A stretch of 33,436 nucleotides of DNA from Burkholderia sp. Ax-1719 (GTDB lineage: Bacteria > Pseudomonadota > Gammaproteobacteria > Burkholderiales > Burkholderiaceae), in assembly GCF_011753055.1 (NCBI RefSeq), contig NZ_VWWJ01000049.1, positions 1-33,436 of the forward strand. Direction: 5' to 3'. This document shows positions 23,282-30,635 of the stretch, piece by piece; the first letter of the stretch is position 1, and the number at the start of each line of letters is the position of its first letter. A program made the position numbers and the translations under genes. Under the pieces are notes generated by a model, which saw only the letters and a program-made list of their open reading frames with translations, did no database searches and was not told the origin of the DNA.

Positions 23282-24379
23282 TTAGGCCTTGTCCTGCACC
23301 ACGCCGCGGCGGATCTGGTCAAGTTCGATCGATTCGAACAGCGCCTTGAAGTTGCCTTCGCCGAAGCCCTGATTGCCCTTGCGCTGGATGATCTCGAAGA
23401 AGATCGGGCCGATCTGGTTCTCCGTGAAGATCTGCAGCAGCAGGTCTTCCGGCAGTCCGTCGATCAGGATCTTGCGCTTCTTCAGTTCGTCCAGCGGTTC
23501 AGTGTGACCCGGGATGCGGCGGTTCACCAGTTCGTAGTACGTGTCGATGGTATCGAGCAGCGCGATCTGCGAGGCGCGCAGGCCGTCGACTGTGCCGTAA
23601 ATGTCGTTGGTGCCCAGCGCGATGTGCTGGATGCCTTCGCCGTGATAGGCGTCCAGATACTCCTGGATCTGGCCCGCCGTCTCGCCGCCTTCCTCGTTGA
23701 TCGGAATGCGGATCTTGCCGCACGGCGAGGTCATCGCCTTCGACTTCACGCCCGTCACCTTGCCTTCGATGTCGAAGTAGCGGATCTCGCGGAAGTTGAA
23801 GAGGCGTTCGTAGAACTCCGCCCATTCGTTCATGCGGCCGCGGTGGACGTTGTGCGTCAGGTGGTCGATGTAGGTCAGACCGTGGCCGACCGGGTTCTGC
23901 TCCGCGCCCTCGATCGGCACGAAGTCGACGTCATAGATGCTGATGTCGCCGATGCTGCCCGGCTGTGCGCCATTCTTGCCGCGCCAGCGGTCGACGAAAT
24001 AGATCAGCGAATCGCCGATGCCCTTGATGGCCGGAATGTTCAGCTCCATTGGGCCGGTCTTGTTGTCGAAGCCCCAGGCGCCCAGATCGAGCGCGTGCTT
24101 GTAGGCCTTGGCGGCGTCCTCGACGCGGAACGCGATCGCGCAGATCGACGGGCCGTGCAGGCGCGCGAAGCGTTGGGCGAACGAGTCCGGCTCGCCGTTG
24201 ACGATGAAGTTGATGTCGCCCTGACGGTAGAGCGTCACGTCTTTATGGCGATGGCGCGCGACGGCGGTGAAGCCCATGCGCTCGAACAGCTTGCCAAGCG
24301 CCTTGGGATCCGGCGCGGTGTATTCGATGAATTCGAAGCCGTCGGTGCCGACGGGATTTTCCCAGGTGGGGACCTGCAT
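23282..24379 (-). CDS. hppD: 4-hydroxyphenylpyruvate dioxygenase
   Basis: A 365-residue non-haem iron enzyme of tyrosine breakdown. It converts 4-hydroxyphenylpyruvate and O2 to homogentisate. Two vicinal-oxygen-chelate domains are present. The iron ligands are in the C-terminal one: the histidine of IDHLTHNV (~residue 171), the histidine of GIQHIALGTND (~253) and the glutamate of FFEIIQRKG (~330). The C-terminal part GFGEGNFKALFESIELDQIRRG is the family ending. CAGGAG lies 8 nt before the ATG. It is divergent from the Lrp-type regulator gene with 155 bp between, so the regulator probably controls it. Homogentisate genes (hmgA, fahA) are not in the window. Confidence 0.97.
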   Translation of the reverse strand: MQVPTWENPVGTDGFEFIEYTAPDPKALGKLFERMGFTAVARHRHKDVTLYRQGDINFIVNGEPDSFAQRFARLHGPSICAIAFRVEDAAKAYKHALDLGAWGFDNKTGPMELNIPAIKGIGDSLIYFVDRWRGKNGAQPGSIGDISIYDVDFVPIEGAEQNPVGHGLTYIDHLTHNVHRGRMNEWAEFYERLFNFREIRYFDIEGKVTGVKSKAMTSPCGKIRIPINEEGGETAGQIQEYLDAYHGEGIQHIALGTNDIYGTVDGLRASQIALLDTIDTYYELVNRRIPGHTEPLDELKKRKILIDGLPEDLLLQIFTENQIGPIFFEIIQRKGNQGFGEGNFKALFESIELDQIRRGVVQDKA

Positions 24380-24534
24380 GGTTGTCTCCTGACTGATCCT
24401 GATGAGCGCTTCAGATGGGCGATTTCGTGCGACAAAGTGTAGCTGCGCGACCTAGGCGAAAACTTGCGAACTTAATCGCTCGTGCGCCAATTTGAGCTAT
24501 AAAATGCCTTCATCAAATCAACCGGCGGCAGAAA

Positions 24535-25035
24535 ATGGCGAGCATCGAACTGGACGCAATCGATCGAAAAATTCTGGCGATTCTTCAGGAAAATGGCCGG
24601 CTCTCGAATCAGGAAATTGCCGATCGCGTGAATCTCTCGCCCAGCCCGTGCTTGCGGCGTATCCGCAGGCTGGAGGAGAGTGGGGTGATCCGCACCTATG
24701 TCGCGTTGCTGGACGCGCAAATGCTCGGCCTGGATCTGTTGGCTTACGTGAACGTGCGGCTGGAAAAGCGCGGGCCGACGGCGTCGGGGCGCGAGGGCGT
24801 GACGCACGCGGAGCTGTTCCGCGCAGCGGTGCAGACCTGGCCGGAAGTGGTGGCCTGTCACGCCATGACGGGCGATATGGATTTCCTGCTGCGCGTGCAG
24901 GTGGAGGATATGGCGCATTTCTCGCGCTTCGTGCAGGACCAGTTGCTGCACCATCCGTCGGTGATCGATGTGCGTTCGAGCTTTTCGCTGCAGACCTTCA
25001 AGGAAACGACGGCGCTGCCGATCCCGCAGAACTAG
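24535..25035 (+). CDS. Lrp/AsnC family transcriptional regulator
   Basis: A 166-residue regulator. The N-terminal winged helix-turn-helix (LDAIDRKILAILQENGRLSNQEIADRVNLSPSPCLRRIRRLEESGVI, residues 6-52) is followed by the RAM effector domain (~65-155; TGDMDFLLRVQVEDM is the ligand-site region). Lrp-type proteins form octamers and sense amino acids. Its divergent position to hppD suggests tyrosine, phenylalanine or an arylpyruvate as effector (inference). The start at 24535 lacks a strong Shine-Dalgarno, but the first residues match the family. TATAAAAT at about 24499 is a good -10 for it, with no clear -35. Terminator at 25058-25083. Confidence 0.92.
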   Translation: MASIELDAIDRKILAILQENGRLSNQEIADRVNLSPSPCLRRIRRLEESGVIRTYVALLDAQMLGLDLLAYVNVRLEKRGPTASGREGVTHAELFRAAVQTWPEVVACHAMTGDMDFLLRVQVEDMAHFSRFVQDQLLHHPSVIDVRSSFSLQTFKETTALPIPQN

Positions 25036-25057
25036 GTGGTGTAGCGATCGCAGACGT

Positions 25058-25083
25058 AAAAAAAGCGGCCGAAGCCGCTTTTT
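25058..25083. terminator. Rho-independent terminator between Lrp-type and GNAT genes
   Basis: AAAAAGCGGC / GCCGCTTTTT with a 4-nt CGAA loop and runs of A and T on either side; it can work for both convergent genes. Confidence 0.92.
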
Positions 25084-25117
25084 CAATCTTGCTCATTCAA
25101 CCCAGGCCGGGCAGAAG

Positions 25118-25783
25118 TCATGCTGCGATAGCCTGCGGCAGCATCGTTTCGATCAGCTTCGAGGTCTGGCGCGCCTGGCGCTTGAGCGCATAGTCGAACA
25201 CCGCAGCCTGCTCCTGGAGCATTTCCGCAATGATGCTGCTCTGATCGGCCGGTTCGAGCGAGAGATACGCATCGGCTTCGCCGTAGGCGTACTCGATCTT
25301 CATGCCGGCCTTGCGGGCGATATGCATCATCGTCGAGTTGCGCGACAGGCAGTGGATGTACAGCGTGGTCACGTGCGTGTTGCGGCTGCGGATGGCGGCG
25401 CGCTCGAACAGCTTCGAGCCGATGCCCTGACCGCGCGCGCTTTCCAGCACCGAGACGCCAAACTCAGCCGTGCGGCCATTGCCGTCCGCCGGCAGATAGG
25501 CCAGATGGCCTGCGCCCACGAGCTGCAGCTGATGGTCGAACACGCCGAACACGGTGTCGCGCGTGAAGTCGAGCGAGCGCACATAGTTTTCGATCACGTG
25601 GTCGGGCGCGGCCTGGCCGAAACGCAGCAGGCGGTCTTCGCTGTCGAGCGTGAGAAAGTGCGCGAGCAGGCGTTCGCGGTCGGCGGAAGTGAGTACGCGC
25701 ACCATGACCGGCGAATGTCCGGACGCGAGCGGGCGAGCGGATGCGATGATCGGCTCGTTGGCTTGGGTCGAAATGTTGGTCAT
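25118..25783 (-). CDS. GNAT family N-acetyltransferase
   Basis: A 221-residue protein with a GCN5-type acetyltransferase domain at ~25-170. The acetyl-CoA pyrophosphate loop is visible as ESARGQGIGSKLFERA, after the strand AEFGVSVL. The N-terminal ~25 residues and C-terminal ~45 residues (helical, QEQAAVFDYALKRQARQTSKLIETML) lie outside the core. The substrate is unknown. A strong Shine-Dalgarno (GGGAGGA) precedes the ATG. I recall a GNAT gene in this position next to the phenylacetate cluster in Burkholderia, but no metabolic link is evident. Two palindromes lie in its upstream region. Confidence 0.87.
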   Translation of the reverse strand: MTNISTQANEPIIASARPLASGHSPVMVRVLTSADRERLLAHFLTLDSEDRLLRFGQAAPDHVIENYVRSLDFTRDTVFGVFDHQLQLVGAGHLAYLPADGNGRTAEFGVSVLESARGQGIGSKLFERAAIRSRNTHVTTLYIHCLSRNSTMMHIARKAGMKIEYAYGEADAYLSLEPADQSSIIAEMLQEQAAVFDYALKRQARQTSKLIETMLPQAIAA

Positions 25784-25944
25784 GGCGGGTCCTCCCTGAG
25801 ATACGAAAGGCGGCGCACATGGTGCGCCGCAAAACGCATTCTAGCGGAAACCCTGGGGTCGATCTAGGGAAAACCCGGATTACGGATTTGAGTGTTGCGC
25901 CTAATTAATAAATTGAGACGCGTAACATATTGATTTTTATAGTG

Positions 25945-25973
25945 TATTCGTGGCGAATAGCTTGACGCGTCAA
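25945..25973. promoter_or_regulatory. two adjacent palindromes upstream of the GNAT gene
   Basis: TATTCG-TGG-CGAATA (25945-25959) and the perfect 12-mer TTGACGCGTCAA (25962-25973) in an AT-rich stretch, ~160-190 bp upstream of the GNAT start. The second contains a -35-like TTGACG on the minus strand with GAATAC 18 bp on. The pair may be operator and promoter of the GNAT gene. Confidence 0.45.
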
Positions 25974-26042
25974 TTGTTGTGACTACACATCATGTTGCGG
26001 CGCATCAATCTGGCCCGAATTGATCGATCGTTCGAATCGCGC

Positions 26043-26645
26043 TCAGGCGTTCTGCAGACCGTGATCCATGACCTCGATCACCTGCTCGGCGAAGTCGCGG
26101 TAGCCCATGCGGCCGCCTGGTTTGAGCCAGGTGAAGGTCCAGTTGATCATGCCGAACAGCATCATGGTCAGCGAAGTCTGGTTTTCCGCCGTCACGCGGC
26201 CCGGATACGCGCGTGCGAGCTGGCGGGTGAATGCGGCCACCACATCGCGCTGGCGGTTGAGAATGATCTCGCGCTGTGCGTCCACGAGGTATTTCACGTC
26301 GTTGAGCAGGGCCACATGGCGGCTGTGCGAGGTTTCGTACTCGGCGAGGAACGCGCGGATCAGTTCGGCGAAGCAATCGCGTTCGTCGAGACCGCGGCGC
26401 TGGCTGGCGCCTTCCACCTCGGCGATGATCAGCATCAGCCGCTTGGTGTAGCGGTCGAGCAGATCGAACAGGATCGCTTCCTTGCTCTCGTAGTAGTGAT
26501 ACAGGCGCGCCTTCGAGGTGCCGCTCGCCGCCGCGAGATCGGACATCGACGTGCTCGGGTAGCTCGTTTGCGCGAATTTGGCTGCGGCGAGTTCGAGGAT
26601 CTGGTCGCGCTGGGTTTCGTGGTCGGGCGCTCGGGTGCGTGCCAT
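26043..26645 (-). CDS. paaR: TetR-family repressor of phenylacetate genes
   Basis: A 200-residue TetR-type regulator. The DNA-binding domain is at ~10-58 (ILELAAAKFAQTSYPSTSMSDLAAASGTSKARLYHYYESKEAILFDLLD). The C-terminal ligand domain matches the TetR branch associated with phenylacetate clusters, which respond to phenylacetyl-CoA. In Burkholderia the homologous gene next to paaABCDE is PaaR; this is the basis of the name (established knowledge plus position). Its predicted target is the palindrome in the paaA promoter. It starts 50 nt after the DUF1835 gene with no terminator between, so the two are likely cotranscribed. It is not coupled to the paa operon itself, from which a hairpin separates the pair. 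Confidence 0.87.
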   Translation of the reverse strand: MARTRAPDHETQRDQILELAAAKFAQTSYPSTSMSDLAAASGTSKARLYHYYESKEAILFDLLDRYTKRLMLIIAEVEGASQRRGLDERDCFAELIRAFLAEYETSHSRHVALLNDVKYLVDAQREIILNRQRDVVAAFTRQLARAYPGRVTAENQTSLTMMLFGMINWTFTWLKPGGRMGYRDFAEQVIEVMDHGLQNA

Positions 26646-26695
26646 GTTTTATCAGCGGGGTTCGGCTGTTTTTTTAGCTGCGTAGCCGCAGAGGA

Positions 26696-27586
26696 TCAGC
26701 GGGAAAGGGAAAGATGCGCGGCCGCATGCACCGGAATGGGGCGCGCGTTGCGGGCGTCCTGAGCACTCTGGCCACCGGTGCGCGCGGCGCACAGGTCGTC
26801 GCGCAGACGCAGTTCGCCCGCGGACGCCAGCTCGCGCAGACGCCAGCGCACGACCGGCTCGCCAACCGTAAAGCCGGCGCCGCCGCGCACGAGCGCCGCG
26901 CCCAGCGTATCGCAGGCGAGCCACGGCGCAGGGGACTCGCTGGGCGGCGTTGCCTCGCCGAGGATGTCGAGGATCTGTGCGTCCAGATCGGCCCAGGTGC
27001 CGCTCGTGAAGGTGTTGTCGCGCCAGCGGCGCGTCTCGCCATTGGCGAACTTCGCTTCCTGCCATTCGAGCGCGAGGCGCGTGATGCGCAGGACGGAGAT
27101 CGGTGCGGCGTCGGGCAGGCGCGCCTGCAGTCGGGCGGCGGCTTCAGCCTGCGTGCCGGCGAGATCAGAGGGTGTCAGGCGCACTTCGTTCAGGCGCTGC
27201 GGCACATTGCGCAGGCGGTAGCAGGCGCGACGCAGCGTGAGCTGGTCGGCGGCGTCGTGCGTGTGCCAGATCACCACATTGGCGTTGTCGGCTTCCAGCG
27301 CCATGAGCGCCGCGCAGTCGCCTTGTGCCAGCGTCTGGGCGGGTTCACGCTCGTCGGCCGCGCCGCAGTCGCCATCCACGCGCTGCCAGAACGCCGCGCG
27401 CAGCACCATACCGGGGTTGGCCGCCTCGTCGATATCGCGCAGCGGCCCGACCGTGAGGTCGTCGGCCAGCGCAATCACGTGCGCGGCTGTCTGGGCGCTG
27501 GCGGGGCGTGCGGCCTCGTGGGCCCGCAGAGCCTGACGCAGCGCGGCCGCAGCCGGCTCGCCGTGGATGAGGTGGATCGTGGTCAT
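26696..27586 (-). CDS. DUF1835 domain-containing protein
   Basis: A 296-residue protein with an N-terminal DUF1835-type region (TTIHLIHGEPAAAALRQAL; LADDLTVGPLRDID; VVIWHTHDAADQLTLRRACYRLRN, ~1-130). The C-terminal ~150 residues resemble the DUF3658 region often paired with it (FTSGTWADLDAQILDIL; GEPVVRWRLRELASAGELRLR, the latter looking like a small winged-helix element). The biochemical role is unknown. The frame is open 195 nt beyond the chosen ATG, but those residues are Arg-rich and cover the intergenic hairpin. The Shine-Dalgarno is weak. Its place as first gene of a unit with paaR, and conservation of this position as I recall it in Burkholderia, suggest a link to phenylacetate metabolism or its control (inference). 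Confidence 0.8.
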   Translation of the reverse strand: MTTIHLIHGEPAAAALRQALRAHEAARPASAQTAAHVIALADDLTVGPLRDIDEAANPGMVLRAAFWQRVDGDCGAADEREPAQTLAQGDCAALMALEADNANVVIWHTHDAADQLTLRRACYRLRNVPQRLNEVRLTPSDLAGTQAEAAARLQARLPDAAPISVLRITRLALEWQEAKFANGETRRWRDNTFTSGTWADLDAQILDILGEATPPSESPAPWLACDTLGAALVRGGAGFTVGEPVVRWRLRELASAGELRLRDDLCAARTGGQSAQDARNARPIPVHAAAHLSLSR

Positions 27587-27661
27587 CGACAACTCGTTGC
27601 GTTCACCATGAACGCCTTGAACAGCAAAATAAGTGTCAGATGCGAGCGGGCGCGCACAAGA

Positions 27662-27719
27662 CAAAAGGGACCGCCCGCACCGATGCAGCGCTGCGCTGCA
27701 CCACTCGCGGGCGGCCCCT
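27662..27719 (-). terminator. nested hairpin ending the paa operon (terminator/attenuator)
   Basis: CCGCCCGC (27671-27678) pairs with GCGGGCGG (27707-27714), extended by a few outer pairs. Inside lies a second perfect hairpin TGCAGCG-CTG-CGCTGCA (27684-27700). On the minus strand the structure runs into CCCTTTTGTCTT. It lies 134-190 nt after paaE and 76 nt before the DUF1835 gene, so it can end the paa mRNA or limit read-through into DUF1835-paaR. Confidence 0.55.
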
Positions 27720-27852
27720 AGTGTAAGCGGATCGCGGGAGCGCCGAAAGCGTGCTGTTGCTCTAAGGTCTATTCGTGACACCGCGTGAACATCGCGCGTG
27801 ACACGTCGAGGCCCGCATGCTTAAGGCATCGCGCCCTACGGCGCGTGAGAAC

Positions 27853-28941
27853 TTATCGTTCGTCGAAACTCACCACCACACGCTCGCTGACAGGATGACA
27901 CTGACAGGTCAGCACGAAGCCGTCCTTCACTTCCTGCTCCTCCAGCGTGTAGTTCTTGTCCATCTTCACTTCGCCTTCCAGCACCTTGGCGCGGCAGGTG
28001 CAGCACACGCCGCCCTTGCACGCATACGGTAGCGCCAGACCCGCCTTCAGGCCGACGTCGAGCAGGCTCACGCCCTCGTAGGGCAGGCGCAGCTTGCGCT
28101 TTTTCCCGTCGATGACGATCTCCAGATCCGCCGCCGGCGTGCTTTCGGTGATCTCGACGACGGGCACGCCCGCCTGCGGCAGCGGCGAGCCAAAGCGCTC
28201 GACGTGCACGTTCTTCGTGGGCACGCCCGCGTCCTTGAGCGCGGCTTCGGCGGCATCCATCATCGGGCCGGGACCGCAGATGAAGGCTTCGTCGATCTCT
28301 TCGGCCGGCAGCAGCGATTCGATGAAGGCCGCGCACTTTTCCTGATCGAGCACGCCGTTGAACAGCTCGACGTCCTGCAGGTCGTCGGAAAGCACGTGAT
28401 ACAGCCGGAAGCGGTCCATGAAGCGGTTCTTCAGGTCTTCCAGATCCTCGGCGAACATGATCGCGTCCACGCTGCGATTGCCGTAGACCAGCGTGAAGGC
28501 GCTGCGCGGCTCCGTTTCCAGCGTGGTCTTGATGATCGCCAGCACCGGCGTGATGCCCGAACCGCCCGAAAACGCCACGTAGTGCTTGCCGTGTTCGGCG
28601 TTCAGATGCGTGAAGAAGCGCCCGTCCGGCGTCATCACGTCGATTTCGTGGCCCGGCGCCAGCTGGTCGAAGGCGAAGTTCGAGAAACGCCCGCCGCGCA
28701 CGCGCTTGATGCCGACGCGCAGTTCGCCGTCGCGATCGTAGTCGGTCACGCCGACGCAGATCGAATACGAGCGGCGCGTTTCCTCGCCGTCGATGTGGGT
28801 CTTGAGCGTGACGAACTGCCCTTGCGTGAAGCGATACGCCTCGCGCAGCTCGGGCGGGACTTCGAAAGCGACGGAGACCGCGTCCGCGGTTTCGGGCCGC
28901 ACTTCGCGGATGCGCAGCGAATGGAATTGCGGAGTGGCCAT
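27853..28941 (-). CDS. paaE: phenylacetyl-CoA 1,2-epoxidase, reductase subunit
   Basis: A 362-residue iron-sulfur flavoprotein that passes electrons from NADPH to the diiron subunit PaaA. The FAD domain shows RRSYSIC (~57-63) and GRFSNFAFDQL; the NAD(P) domain shows FSGGSGITPVLAIIKTTLE (~125-143) and FICGPGPMMDAAEAAL. The C-terminal plant-type 2Fe-2S domain has the cysteine cluster CKGGVCCTCRAK (~310) and the late cysteine in LTCQCHPVS. The order FAD, NAD(P), 2Fe-2S is typical for PaaE. The start lies 1 nt past the paaD stop, so translation is probably coupled. Last gene of the operon. Confidence 0.96.
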   Translation of the reverse strand: MATPQFHSLRIREVRPETADAVSVAFEVPPELREAYRFTQGQFVTLKTHIDGEETRRSYSICVGVTDYDRDGELRVGIKRVRGGRFSNFAFDQLAPGHEIDVMTPDGRFFTHLNAEHGKHYVAFSGGSGITPVLAIIKTTLETEPRSAFTLVYGNRSVDAIMFAEDLEDLKNRFMDRFRLYHVLSDDLQDVELFNGVLDQEKCAAFIESLLPAEEIDEAFICGPGPMMDAAEAALKDAGVPTKNVHVERFGSPLPQAGVPVVEITESTPAADLEIVIDGKKRKLRLPYEGVSLLDVGLKAGLALPYACKGGVCCTCRAKVLEGEVKMDKNYTLEEQEVKDGFVLTCQCHPVSERVVVSFDER

Positions 28942-28942
28942 A

Positions 28943-29488
28943 TCAGTACGGTTTGAAGTAGTCGAAGGGTTCGCGGCAGTCGATGCAGCGGTAGAGCGCC
29001 TTGCACGCGGTCGAGCCGAATTGCGCGAGGCGCTCGGTGTGCTTCGAGCCGCAGCGCGGGCAGACGGGCGCGGGCAGTTTCGGCATGAAGGTGATCGGCT
29101 TTTCGGCCGCCGTGCCGTGCGCCGCGCCGCTGCCGCAATTTCCCGTGGGCGGCGCGATGCCGTAGGCACGCAGTTTTTCGCGCGCTTCGTCGGTGATCCA
29201 GTCGGTAGTCCAGGCGGGCGAGAGCGTGGTGGCGATGCGGTACGGCGCGAGTTGCGCGGCGTCCAGCGCGTGCGCGACGTCCTCGGCGATCTGCGACATC
29301 GCCGGGCAGCCCGAATAGGTGGGCGTGATGACCACTTCGAGCTGGCCGTCGTCGGCGCGGCGCACGTCGCGCAGGATGCCCAGTTCGCGGATCGACACCA
29401 CCGGAATCTCCGGATCGGGCACCGCTTCGAGCACCTGCCACGCGCGTGCGAGCGTGTGATCGGCCGGGGTTTGCATCGTCGCTTGCAT
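28943..29488 (-). CDS. paaD: phenylacetate degradation protein PaaD (iron-sulfur assembly type)
   Basis: A 181-residue protein of the MIP18/PaaD family, needed for maturation of the epoxidase iron or iron-sulfur centres, not itself part of the catalytic core. The DUF59-like domain is at ~8-100 (VLEAVPDPEIPVVSIRELGILRDV; PTYSGCPAMSQIAEDV, with the functional cysteine). The C-terminal part has a zinc-ribbon-like pair of cysteine motifs (CPRCGSKH ~141; CKALYRCIDC ~165). An ATG two codons upstream (29494) is possible, but GAGG would then be only 2 nt from the start; from 29488 the spacing is 8 nt. It lies 28 nt after paaC and 1 nt before paaE. Confidence 0.94.
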   Translation of the reverse strand: MQATMQTPADHTLARAWQVLEAVPDPEIPVVSIRELGILRDVRRADDGQLEVVITPTYSGCPAMSQIAEDVAHALDAAQLAPYRIATTLSPAWTTDWITDEAREKLRAYGIAPPTGNCGSGAAHGTAAEKPITFMPKLPAPVCPRCGSKHTERLAQFGSTACKALYRCIDCREPFDYFKPY

Positions 29489-29516
29489 CTTCATTTCCTC
29501 GTGAAGCCCGCGTGGC

Positions 29517-30323
29517 TTACCAGCGTGCGTCCGGATGCTGGCGCGCGAGGCTTTGCATCTCGGCGAGCACGAAGCCCATGTGTTCCGAATGCTCGCCGTG
29601 CTTGCCGGTCGTCACGTGCTTGACCGGTGCGGGCGCCGCGAGCGTGGCCTCTTCGAGTGCGGCTTCCACGTCGGCGCGCCAGGCGGCTTCGAGCTGCGCG
29701 GTGAGCGGCGCAATGCCGGCTTCGGCCACAGCGCTTTCCACCGCATCGGTGCTGAAGAACTCGCGCGTGTACGGCATCAGCCAGTCGAGCGCGGTCTGGG
29801 CGCGGCGATGCGATTCGTCCGTGCCGTCGCCGAAACGGATCAGCCATTCGCGCGCGTGGTGCACGTGATAGCGCGTTTCCTTGATCGAGCGCTCGGCGAT
29901 GGCGGCCAGTTGGCTGTCGGCGGAACGCAGCAGCGCGGTCCACAGATGCGCCATCAGCGAGGCGTACAGGAAGTTGCGCACGATCGTCACGGCGTAATCG
30001 TTGGCCGAATGCGTCGTGCCGGCGAGCGGGCCGAAGTGCGGCAGCTCGGCCAGTGTGAAGTTGGCGAACTCGCGCTCGGCGCGGAAGTAGGCGTAGTCGT
30101 CCTCGGTGCGCTCGCGGCCGGTGAGCGCCTTTTCCAGCGTGGCGGCGTGCGTGTAGAGCAGGCGCGCCTGACCGATCAGGTCGAGGCTCATATTGGCGAG
30201 CGCGATGTCCTCTTCGAGGATCGGGCCGTGGCCGCACCATTCCGTGTTGCGCTGACCGAGGATCAGCGCCGTATCGGCGAGGCGCAGCACGTACGCGAGG
30301 TGTTCTTGCGTGGGCGTCGTCAT
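29517..30323 (-). CDS. paaC: phenylacetyl-CoA 1,2-epoxidase, structural subunit
   Basis: A 268-residue ferritin-like subunit that pairs with PaaA in the epoxidase core. PaaC keeps the diiron fold but not a working metal site. Visible segments are YVLRLADTALILGQRNTEWCGHGPILEEDIALANMSLDLIGQAR, NDYAVTIVRNFLYASLM and ERSIKETRYHVHHAREWLIRFGDGTDES, as in known PaaC proteins. Start follows AAGAG at 9 nt. The gap to paaB is 10 nt. The histidine-containing tail near the C-terminus (TGKHGEHSEHMGFVLAEMQ) is usual. Confidence 0.96.
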   Translation of the reverse strand: MTTPTQEHLAYVLRLADTALILGQRNTEWCGHGPILEEDIALANMSLDLIGQARLLYTHAATLEKALTGRERTEDDYAYFRAEREFANFTLAELPHFGPLAGTTHSANDYAVTIVRNFLYASLMAHLWTALLRSADSQLAAIAERSIKETRYHVHHAREWLIRFGDGTDESHRRAQTALDWLMPYTREFFSTDAVESAVAEAGIAPLTAQLEAAWRADVEAALEEATLAAPAPVKHVTTGKHGEHSEHMGFVLAEMQSLARQHPDARW

Positions 30324-30333
30324 CTTGGCGCTC

Positions 30334-30618
30334 TTACATGTGGTTGACTTCGTCGGGCAGCGTGTAGAACGTCGGATGGCGGTAGATCTTGTCGCCGGCC
30401 GGATCGAACAGCTCGGCCTTGTCGTTCGGATCCGACGCCGTGATCGCCGACGACGGCACCACCCAGATGCTCACGCCTTCCTGACGGCGCGTGTAGACGT
30501 CGCGCGCCATGCGCAGCGCCATCGACGAATCGGCGGCGTGCAGGCTGCCGCAGTGCTTGTGGTCGAGGCCCTGCTTGCTGCGCACGAACACTTCCCAGAT
30601 CGGCCATTCCTTGTTCAT
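30334..30618 (-). CDS. paaB: phenylacetyl-CoA 1,2-epoxidase subunit PaaB
   Basis: A 94-residue small subunit that bridges PaaAC dimers in the epoxidase complex. The protein reads EWPIWEVFVRSKQGLDHKHCGSLHAADSSMALRMARDVYTRRQEGVSIWVVPSSAI, almost the family consensus, and ends with YRHPTFYTLPDEVNHM. AAGGAG lies 6 nt before the start. The frame is open far upstream inside paaA, but only the ATG at 30618 fits. It lies 17 nt after paaA. Confidence 0.97.
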   Translation of the reverse strand: MNKEWPIWEVFVRSKQGLDHKHCGSLHAADSSMALRMARDVYTRRQEGVSIWVVPSSAITASDPNDKAELFDPAGDKIYRHPTFYTLPDEVNHM

Positions 30619-30635
30619 CTCTGTCTCCTTTAGCT

